Positions 57,484 to 64,000 of a stretch of DNA of 64,000 bases are shown in pieces. How positions within the stretch are numbered: position 1 is the stretch's first letter; each line of letters starts with the position of its first letter. Source of the DNA: Paenibacillus sp. Soil750 (GTDB taxonomy: Bacteria; Bacillota; Bacilli; Paenibacillales; NBRC-103111); NCBI RefSeq assembly GCF_001428045.1, contig NZ_LMSD01000005.1:1-64000 (forward strand). The letters are read 5' to 3'. The notes below the pieces were generated by a model. The model saw only the letters and a program-made list of their open reading frames with translations. It did not search any database and had not been told where the DNA came from. The position numbers and the translations under genes are program-made.

Positions 57484-58029
57484 TTATTCCACTTCCGCTT
57501 TAGATATAATAAACCGTGCCGCGGTTCCTTCCTCCAAATTCTCGCGTACCACATTAATCGCCTCACCATAGTGCTGAATGCATCCGTTAATTAGCCCTTC
57601 AGCCAAATCCGCAAACGGTCGCGAGGATCGGTAAATCATGATCAGCGTCCCTTCTACGGAAGTGTCATATTCGAATGCAGGCAGCTCCGCGCCTGGATAG
57701 AGCTTACGGACTTCAACGTGAATATAGCTGTCCACCTTTTGCAAAAAGCTGAATACCGTGCTATTTTCTTGAAGAAATTGCGGGTGCAGCTCGATGAGCT
57801 GGGTAAATAAATATTCACCGAAAGTGATAATCAAGTCAGTAACGGGGATGCTTGTCCGCTGGCTTAACTGCACGATAAGCTGAATCATTTCACTATGATC
57901 ATAAGTTCCTACGGAGGTATAGCTGCCGCCCGAAGGTAAATCCGAGCCTTCAATAATTTGATCCACGATACTTAAAGAGAATTTATTCTCCACCATTTCG
58001 AGAAAAGAAGTAAAAACCATGCCTTTCAT
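57484..58029 (-). CDS. H-NOX haem NO/O2-binding sensor protein
   Basis: H-NOX proteins bind haem and sense nitric oxide or oxygen. The 181-residue length is normal. The N-terminus MKGMVFTSFLEMVENKFS, the proximal haem ligand His104 in VDSYIHVEVRKLYPGAELP and the porphyrin-binding YxSxR motif as Tyr133-Arg-Ser135-Ser-Arg137 are all present. GGGGGAG stands before the ATG. It sits between a REC-HD-GYP gene and a hybrid kinase, which gives a route from gas sensing to cyclic-di-GMP. Whether it binds oxygen depends on a distal tyrosine that I cannot place with certainty. Confidence 0.92.
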   Translation of the reverse strand: MKGMVFTSFLEMVENKFSLSIVDQIIEGSDLPSGGSYTSVGTYDHSEMIQLIVQLSQRTSIPVTDLIITFGEYLFTQLIELHPQFLQENSTVFSFLQKVDSYIHVEVRKLYPGAELPAFEYDTSVEGTLIMIYRSSRPFADLAEGLINGCIQHYGEAINVVRENLEEGTAARFIISKAEVE

Positions 58030-58049
58030 CGTAACAAACTCCCCCTTTG

Positions 58050-59093
58050 CTAATTAGAATAACTCTCTTTACGTACGATGTGCATGAAGGCATCCACCAC
58101 TTGAGGATCAAAATGAAGACCACGCTGCTTCTGAATCTCCGCCAAAGCTTCCTCGGTGGACCAGGCCCGTTTATAGGGGCGTTCGTGCGTCAGGGCATCA
58201 TAAAAATCGGCAAGTGCCACAATGCGCCCTGCAAGCGGAATCGCTTCCCCCCTTAATCCGTTCGGATACCCTGTACCGTCCCATTTCTCATGGTGCGTTA
58301 AGGCAATCGTATGGGCCAACTGCAAGTCCGGGAATTGACTCCCCTCGAGAATACTTGCACCAATCGTCGTATGTGTTTTCATCTGTTCGAATTCTTCTGG
58401 ACTGAATCTTCCTGGTTTCAATAAAATATCATCCGGTATGCCTAGCTTCCCCAGATCATGTAACGGTGTAGCTCGCTCAATCAGCGATGCTTCGTGATCC
58501 GATAAACCTAGTGAGGAAGCAATCTCCTTCGCCATTTGACCCACACGCTGCGTATGCTGCCCCGTCTGATCATCACGGAATTCCGAAGTTCTTCCCAGCA
58601 ATTGAAGGATTTCCAGCTTCGCTTGCTCTAGTTTAACGGTCCGTTCTTGTACGCGCAGCTCTAATAACTGATTCTGGTCTTGCAGCTGCAAATGATAGAA
58701 ACGTGTTTTCAATAAGTTCTTGATCCGTAAGACAACTTCTGTTTTATCTAAAGGCTTCGTAAGGAAATCATGAGCGCCCAAATGCAGGGCTTCCTTCTTA
58801 GCCTCCTGCGTCACATCTGCAGTAAGCACTAAGATCGGCAGATAATGACCTTCCTCCACCCGTTCCTGAAGTAGTTTCAAAGCCGCAAATCCATCCACGT
58901 CAGGCATATGTAGATCTAATAAAATAATGTCCGGTTTAATCTGTTCAAAGAGGACTTCTAGCTGTCTGGGATCCGTTGTACAGTGTAAATTGGAAAAACC
59001 TGCACGGCTCAGTATTCGCTCTAACAGGCTAATATTGTAGGCCTGATCGTCGATAATCAGAAAACGAGCGCCTTGCATCCAAATTTTATCCAT
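58050..59093 (-). CDS. response regulator with HD-GYP phosphodiesterase domain
   Basis: The 347-residue protein has a receiver domain with Asp60 (IILLDLHMPDVDG), a coiled-coil link (about 130-165) and an HD-GYP domain with His212/Asp213 in LHDLGKLGIPD, the THHEKWDGTGYPNG motif (266-279) and DFYDALT. All metal ligands that I can check are present, so it should degrade cyclic-di-GMP. GAGGTG stands before the ATG. It is the first gene of the operon and 20 bases before the H-NOX gene. Confidence 0.92.
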   Translation of the reverse strand: MDKIWMQGARFLIIDDQAYNISLLERILSRAGFSNLHCTTDPRQLEVLFEQIKPDIILLDLHMPDVDGFAALKLLQERVEEGHYLPILVLTADVTQEAKKEALHLGAHDFLTKPLDKTEVVLRIKNLLKTRFYHLQLQDQNQLLELRVQERTVKLEQAKLEILQLLGRTSEFRDDQTGQHTQRVGQMAKEIASSLGLSDHEASLIERATPLHDLGKLGIPDDILLKPGRFSPEEFEQMKTHTTIGASILEGSQFPDLQLAHTIALTHHEKWDGTGYPNGLRGEAIPLAGRIVALADFYDALTHERPYKRAWSTEEALAEIQKQRGLHFDPQVVDAFMHIVRKESYSN

Positions 59094-59309
59094 CTATGCA
59101 CCTCATTCCATCCTTGCTTGTAGATCTAATTCTAATGCATATTTTACCATATATATCATGCTATGTGACTTTGTAATGTCGAAATGTAGAATAAAAAGCT
59201 AACATGGATGTCGTTTACTCGAATTGTAAAAATTTTGTCGAAATAGAGGGATTACCACGATTATCAAGAATATATACAAAATAATACAGAAAGTAGGTAA
59301 ATTAACCAT

Positions 59310-61055
59310 ATGTTAAAAAGTTTTCAGATGAACATTCAGATGAAGATTGTGACAACATCACTGCTTTTACTACTTATCCCCATTCTCATCCTCGGCAGTA
59401 TCAGCTACTATGTATCTTCCAATGTCACGAATTCCTTGATCGAAAAAGACTTACGGAATGCCGTGCAAATGTCCATCCAACTGATTAAATCCTTCGATGA
59501 TTCTGTTAAATCGGGGAGTATTACTAAGGAAGAAGCACAAGAGAAAGTGAAAATATGGATGCTCGGTCCCAAAACCGATGGAAAAAGGCCGATCAATCCT
59601 AAGATTGATTTAGGCAAAAACGGGTATTTCTTCGTCCTTGATAACAAGGGTACCGAGCTTGCTCATCCCTCGTTGGAAGGCCAAAACATTTGGGATAAGA
59701 AGTCGAATGATGGTCAACTTTTCATCCAAGAAATGATTCAAAAAGCAGAAAATAACGGTGGATTTACAACCTATATGTGGCCACTGCCTGGCGGTTCCAC
59801 GAAGGAAGCCTTGAAGATTACCTACGCGGAGAAGGATCCACTGTGGGGATGGGTTGTCGCAGCCGGCTCCTATTTACAAGATTATAACGCCGGACAAACA
59901 GACATGTTGAATACGATTGTAATTACTCTTGTCATTTGTTTACTGGTCGGTCTATTGGTCCTCATCCTCTTCGCAAGACATATCTCTAAGCCTCTCGTCC
60001 GAGTAGAACGTCAAGCCAGTCAGATTGCGACAGGCAATTTATCGATAGCGGATTTGAAAGTGATGAATCGTGATGAAATCGGTAAGCTGGCTGGATCTTT
60101 CAATCAGATGAAAGCCTATATCAAGCAACTCGTTTCGCAAGCAAGCTTAAGCTCCGGTGCCTTAAATAAGGAATCTAAGCAAGTCTCACATTCTCTGGAT
60201 CAAATGGCACAAGCCGCAAATCACATTTCCTCTGTCATGCACGGTGTAGCAGCTAGTACAAACTCACATGCACTAAGTGTCGTGGAGAGCTCCTCAGCTA
60301 TGAAAGAATTGTCCGACAGCATTCAGCAGGTCGCATCCAGCTCTTCTATTGCCTTCGACTTATCAGAAAACACAGTATTGGAAGCGGAAAAGGGAAATGC
60401 CTATATCCAGCAAACGAATACTCAGATGCAGATCGTTAGCTCAACCATGGACAACCTCTCTAGCATCATCGACTTACTGCGTGATCGCTCCCAGCAGATT
60501 GGTGAAATCGTTTCGATCATTTCCGACATCTCGTCACAAACGAACTTATTAGCCTTGAATGCTTCAATTGAAGCCGCACGTGCTGGGGAACATGGCAAAG
60601 GGTTTGCTGTAGTTGCAGGGGAAGTTAAAAAGCTTGCAGAACGCTCCAAGATGTCCTCGGAGCAGGTCACAGAGTTGATCGTGGGTATCCAAAGTGATAT
60701 CCTCGGAGCCGTTGAAACCATGCATAAAGGCGACCAAGAAATCTTATCTAGTGTAGGGACGCTCCAGGAAACAGGGTTCGCTTTTGAACGAATTCACAGC
60801 GCTGTTAAGCAGGTGCTAGGGCAGGTACAGCAAGCATCCTCGGAAGCCGACCGCATGTCAGCTACCTCTCAACAGATCATGTCATCCTTATCCGAAATGG
60901 AGAATTCCGCCAACCAATCAGCAGGAACAGTACAAACCATATCCGCTTTGACCGAAACACAGTTATCCAGTATCGATGGCATCTCAGCCTCCGTTAAAAA
61001 CTTAAATGACATGTCAGCCCAGCTGCAGGATGTTATTCAACAATTTAAGGTATAG
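59310..61055 (+). CDS. methyl-accepting chemotaxis protein with Cache sensor
   Basis: The receptor has 581 residues. A first helix (about 11-33), an extracytoplasmic single Cache domain (about 35-200, with [17 protein letters not shown]), a second helix (about 205-227), HAMP (about 228-280) and a signalling domain with the hairpin tip [20 protein letters not shown] follow in order. It senses a small molecule outside and controls CheA. The ribosome site is weak (AAAGTAGG at a long distance); ATG 59331 is an alternative start. It is divergent from the H-NOX operon, with 216 bases between them. Confidence 0.92.
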   Translation: MLKSFQMNIQMKIVTTSLLLLLIPILILGSISYYVSSNVTNSLIEKDLRNAVQMSIQLIKSFDDSVKSGSITKEEAQEKVKIWMLGPKTDGKRPINPKIDLGKNGYFFVLDNKGTELAHPSLEGQNIWDKKSNDGQLFIQEMIQKAENNGGFTTYMWPLPGGSTKEALKITYAEKDPLWGWVVAAGSYLQDYNAGQTDMLNTIVITLVICLLVGLLVLILFARHISKPLVRVERQASQIATGNLSIADLKVMNRDEIGKLAGSFNQMKAYIKQLVSQASLSSGALNKESKQVSHSLDQMAQAANHISSVMHGVAASTNSHALSVVESSSAMKELSDSIQQVASSSSIAFDLSENTVLEAEKGNAYIQQTNTQMQIVSSTMDNLSSIIDLLRDRSQQIGEIVSIISDISSQTNLLALNASIEAARAGEHGKGFAVVAGEVKKLAERSKMSSEQVTELIVGIQSDILGAVETMHKGDQEILSSVGTLQETGFAFERIHSAVKQVLGQVQQASSEADRMSATSQQIMSSLSEMENSANQSAGTVQTISALTETQLSSIDGISASVKNLNDMSAQLQDVIQQFKV

Positions 61056-61086
61056 GGCGGTAGACATATTAGGAAAAGCGTAAATG

Positions 61087-61134
61087 AAAAAGCTCCTCTC
61101 ATTCATCCTGGGGATGATGGGAAGAGCTTTTTTT
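61087..61134. terminator. bidirectional terminator
   Basis: AAAAAGCTC and CATCC pair with GGATG and GAGCTTTTTTT. It lies between the convergent chemotaxis receptor and argH genes. Confidence 0.85.
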
Positions 61135-61156
61135 AGTACCTTATTTGAAAATAAGC

Positions 61157-62572
61157 TTATTTACTTTTCTCTAAAAAGTCATGCAACCATGCCTGCGATT
61201 CCGCCAGCACCTGCTCTGCGCGACCAATAGCCTCGCTCACTTGATTGCTCGCTGTACCACCGAACACATTACGCGCATTCACGACTTGCTCAGGTTGAAG
61301 AACAGCATAAATATCGGACTCGAATAGCTCGGAGAACGTTTTGAACTCCTCGATGCTCATATCGAGCAAGTATTTTTTGTTTTGGATGCAGTAGAGCACC
61401 GTTTTGCCGATCACTTCGTGTGCTTGACGGAAAGGAAGACCCTTGTTCACCAGGTAATCCGCGATGTCCGTTGCGTTGGAGAAGTCTTGGTTCACGGCTT
61501 GACGCATACGCTCGGTGTTCACCTTCATCGTGGACACCATCGGTGCAAACAATTGCAGCGCGCCTTGCAGGGTACGAACCGTATCAAACATGCCTTCTTT
61601 GTCTTCCTGCATGTCCTTGTTGTACGCCAGCGGCAGCGACTTAAGTACGGTCATCAGACCGAACAAGTTGCCGTAGACGCGGCCTGTCTTACCACGGACA
61701 AGCTCCGCCACGTCCGGGTTCTTCTTCTGCGGCATGATCGAGCTGCCGGTGCAGAATGCATCATCGAGTTCGATGAACGCGAACTCGGTCGAAGACCAGA
61801 GCACCATTTCCTCGCTAAAGCGAGAAAGGTGCATCATGATCATGGACGCATTGGAGAGGAACTCCAGGATGAAATCGCGGTCGCTGACCGCATCCAGGGA
61901 GTTCTCGTACACGCGTCCGAACCCGAGCTGCTCCGCCACAAAATGGCGGTCGATCGGGAAGGTCGTGCCCGCGAGCGCGCCAGCGCCGAGCGGTAGCATG
62001 TCTACGCGCTTGTAGCTGTCCTGCAAGCGCTCAAGGTCACGCTGGAACATGCTGACGTAGGCCATCAGATGGTGCGCGAACAAGATCGGCTGCGCGCGCT
62101 GCAGATGCGTATAACCCGGGATAATCGTATCGAGATTAGCCTTCGCTTTCTCAAGCAGGGCTTCCTGCAGCTTGATCAGCAAGCCAACGAACTCAACTAC
62201 GCGCTTGCGCAGGTAGAGATGCATGTCCGTCGCCACCTGATCGTTGCGGCTGCGGCCCGTGTGCAGCTTGCCACCGACAGGACCGATCAGGTCAATCAAG
62301 GTTTTCTCAATATTCATGTGAATATCTTCGTTCTGAATCGTGTATTCCAGCTCACCGCGGCGAATCATTGCTTGTACTTGCAGCAAGCCGTCTTTGATTT
62401 TCTCCACATCGGCAGCAGGAAGAATCCCGCATTTGCCCAGCATCGTCACGTGCGCCAAGCTGCCTTCGATATCTTCCTCGGCAAGCTCTTTGTCGAATGT
62501 AATCGAAGCTGTATATTCCTCAACCAATTGGTCAGTTTGTTTCGTGAAACGTCCACCCCAAAGCTTAGACAC
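61157..62572 (-). CDS. argH: argininosuccinate lyase
   Basis: ArgH makes arginine and fumarate from argininosuccinate, the last step of arginine biosynthesis. The 471 residues include the start [20 protein letters not shown] and the superfamily signature [12 protein letters not shown]. The start is GTG 62572 with GAGGGG upstream at a longish distance. It follows argG by 155 bases on the same strand, the usual order. Confidence 0.97.
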   Translation of the reverse strand: MSKLWGGRFTKQTDQLVEEYTASITFDKELAEEDIEGSLAHVTMLGKCGILPAADVEKIKDGLLQVQAMIRRGELEYTIQNEDIHMNIEKTLIDLIGPVGGKLHTGRSRNDQVATDMHLYLRKRVVEFVGLLIKLQEALLEKAKANLDTIIPGYTHLQRAQPILFAHHLMAYVSMFQRDLERLQDSYKRVDMLPLGAGALAGTTFPIDRHFVAEQLGFGRVYENSLDAVSDRDFILEFLSNASMIMMHLSRFSEEMVLWSSTEFAFIELDDAFCTGSSIMPQKKNPDVAELVRGKTGRVYGNLFGLMTVLKSLPLAYNKDMQEDKEGMFDTVRTLQGALQLFAPMVSTMKVNTERMRQAVNQDFSNATDIADYLVNKGLPFRQAHEVIGKTVLYCIQNKKYLLDMSIEEFKTFSELFESDIYAVLQPEQVVNARNVFGGTASNQVSEAIGRAEQVLAESQAWLHDFLEKSK

Positions 62573-62727
62573 CTTGCATAACCCCTCTCGTATTAACCTA
62601 CCTAGCGACCCTTATGGGACAACCTTATGGACAGCCCAAAGGCTTTCCACAAAGGGAAAGCCCACGGCTGAGCAGCTATAGAATTGACAACCAACATCAT
62701 TTATTCGATGTACTGGTTGCCATGCAG

Positions 62728-63966
62728 TTACTTCTTCGCGTTTTGTTCCACGCCGGAACCGACTTTCAAGCGCAGTGCATTCAAGCGGATAAAGCCTGTT
62801 GCATCGCCTTGATCGTAAGCCTTCGTTGGATCAGCTTCCATTGTCGCGATATCCGGGTTGTAGAGGGATACTGGGCTTTTCACGCCAGCACCGATCACAT
62901 TACCTTTGTACAATTTCAGACGAACTGTACCGGATACGTTCTTTTGGCTCTCGGACACAAGCGCTTGAATCGCCAAACGCTCAGGAGCGAACCAGAAGCC
63001 ATTGTAGACAAGGGATGCATATTTCGAGATTAAGGAATCACGAAGGTGCATAACATCGCGGTCCATCGTGAGGGATTCCATTTTGCGGTGAGCGGTGAAA
63101 AGGATCGTACCGCCCGGCGTCTCATATACGCCACGGCTCTTCATGCCAACAAAACGGTTCTCAACCATGTCTACACGGCCAATACCGTGTTTGCCACCGA
63201 TTTCGTTCAACGTTTCCATCACTTGAAGTGGCGTAAGCTTCGCTCCGTTGATCGCTACGCAATCGCCAGCAGCAAACTCAAGCTCGATGTACTCCGCTTG
63301 ATCAGGTGCATCTTCTGGCGCAACGCTAAGCACGTACATGCCTTTGTTGTCGTCAGCTGCTGGATCGAACCAAGGATCTTCCAACATGCCGCTCTCGAAG
63401 GAGATGTGCAGCAAGTTGCGGTCTGTCGAATACGGCTTCGCTGCGGATGCTGTTACCGGAATGTTGTGCTTCTCCGCGTAAGCGATCATCTCTGCGCGAC
63501 CCGGAAACTCCTCGCGGAACTGCTCCAAACGCCAAGGCGCGATCACGGACAGCTCAGGCGCAAGCGCCGCTGCTGTAAGCTCGAAACGCACTTGGTCATT
63601 ACCTTTACCAGTTGCACCGTGAGCAATCGCTGTTGCGCCTTCAGCGCGAGCGATCTCAACCATGCGCTTCGCGATCAAAGGACGCGCAATGCTCGTGCCA
63701 AGCAGGTATTGCCCTTCGTAAAGAGCAGCCGCTTGGAACATCGGGTTGATGAAGTCTTTCGCGAACTCATCGCGTAGATCATCGATGTAGATTTTGGATG
63801 CACCCGTTGCTAATGCTTTTTCTTCCAGGCCGTCAAGCTCATCCTTTTGCCCGATATCCGCTGTGAATGCAATGATTTCTGCGTCGTACGTTTCTTTTAA
63901 CCATTTGAGGATAACTGATGTATCCAACCCGCCTGAATACGCGAGTACGATTTTTTCCTTAGCCAT
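62728..63966 (-). CDS. argG: argininosuccinate synthase
   Basis: ArgG joins citrulline and aspartate with ATP to form argininosuccinate. The 412 residues begin with the pyrophosphatase-type loop [15 protein letters not shown], and contain [14 protein letters not shown] and [17 protein letters not shown] text ([12 protein letters not shown]). The ATG at 63966 has GGAG upstream. The 155-base gap to argH has a hairpin (GGCTTTCC with GGGAAAGCC near 62640-62661) but no T-run, so the two genes are probably co-transcribed. The control region lies mostly outside the window. Confidence 0.97.
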   Translation of the reverse strand: MAKEKIVLAYSGGLDTSVILKWLKETYDAEIIAFTADIGQKDELDGLEEKALATGASKIYIDDLRDEFAKDFINPMFQAAALYEGQYLLGTSIARPLIAKRMVEIARAEGATAIAHGATGKGNDQVRFELTAAALAPELSVIAPWRLEQFREEFPGRAEMIAYAEKHNIPVTASAAKPYSTDRNLLHISFESGMLEDPWFDPAADDNKGMYVLSVAPEDAPDQAEYIELEFAAGDCVAINGAKLTPLQVMETLNEIGGKHGIGRVDMVENRFVGMKSRGVYETPGGTILFTAHRKMESLTMDRDVMHLRDSLISKYASLVYNGFWFAPERLAIQALVSESQKNVSGTVRLKLYKGNVIGAGVKSPVSLYNPDIATMEADPTKAYDQGDATGFIRLNALRLKVGSGVEQNAKK

Positions 63967-64000
63967 GTCTACTCTTCGCTCCGTTTCTACACTCTCATTT

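Noticed and set aside
61382..61996. 204-residue plus-strand frame
   Set aside because: It is antisense to argH and rich in His and Arg, as expected from the reverse of a conserved gene.
62640..62661. Terminator between argG and argH
   Set aside because: A hairpin is present but no T-run follows it on the minus strand.

Overview
The window looks like chromosomal DNA of a spore-forming, flagellated Gram-positive bacterium of the Paenibacillus type (Bacillota). The main reasons are the 16S rRNA 5' end at the left edge, the pcrB-pcrA-ligA order, a CotF-type spore coat pair, an ftsE-ftsX / M23 peptidase / ctpB / minJ cluster, a sigma-D style promoter before the flagellar stator genes, frequent TTG and GTG starts with strong AGGAGG ribosome sites, and a Paenibacillus-type aldouronate (glucuronoxylan) utilisation locus. 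This assignment is inferred from gene content and order; no search was run.

Layout from left to right. 1-256: start of a 16S rRNA gene and its promoter (minus strand). 279-6484: DUF1835 protein, ligA, pcrA, pcrB (all minus). 6662-8524: lipoprotein and two CotF-like coat proteins. 9056-13182: a four-gene Gld-like ABC system. 13950-25607: xylan utilisation: GH67 alpha-glucuronidase, intracellular GH10 xylanase, a YesN/YesM-type two-component system, a binding-protein ABC importer and a GH8 exo-oligoxylanase, with two candidate cre sites. 25864-28416: U32 family protein. 28634-35637 (plus): the most unusual region, a Dlt-like locus. It encodes a carrier protein, a class II aminoacyl-tRNA-synthetase-like amino acid:[carrier protein] ligase in the place of DltA, a DltD-like SGNH protein, a 36-residue DltX microprotein and a DltB-like MBOAT, preceded by a large membrane-anchored beta-propeller protein. 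35689-37385: a TIM-barrel isomerase and two very small proteins. 37650-44439: uvrBA and the divergent motAB. 44903-50959: minJ, ctpB, EnvC-like peptidase, ftsX, ftsE. 51177-55264: VanW protein, DUF1700/DUF4097 pair, DUF975 protein. 55371-59093: an operon for a REC-HD-GYP protein, an H-NOX haem sensor, a hybrid histidine kinase and a CheY-like regulator, divergent from a chemotaxis receptor (59310-61055). 61157-63966: argH and argG.

How the parts fit. In the xylan locus the importer would bring aldouronates or xylo-oligosaccharides into the cell, AguA would remove methylglucuronic acid, and the GH10 and GH8 enzymes would cut the chain to xylose; the cre sites suggest carbon catabolite repression. 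In the Dlt-like locus an amino acid would be activated in the cytoplasm, loaded on the carrier protein, passed across the membrane by the MBOAT to the DltX tyrosine, and placed on an envelope polymer by the SGNH protein. In the H-NOX operon gas sensing would feed a phosphorelay that changes cyclic-di-GMP levels and perhaps motility.

Non-coding DNA is also structured. Three intergenic regions (8.6, 13.4 and 44.7 kb) carry arrays of a degenerate palindromic motif with a helically phased spacing of about 51 or 62 bases. Each array sits next to a different simple tandem repeat.
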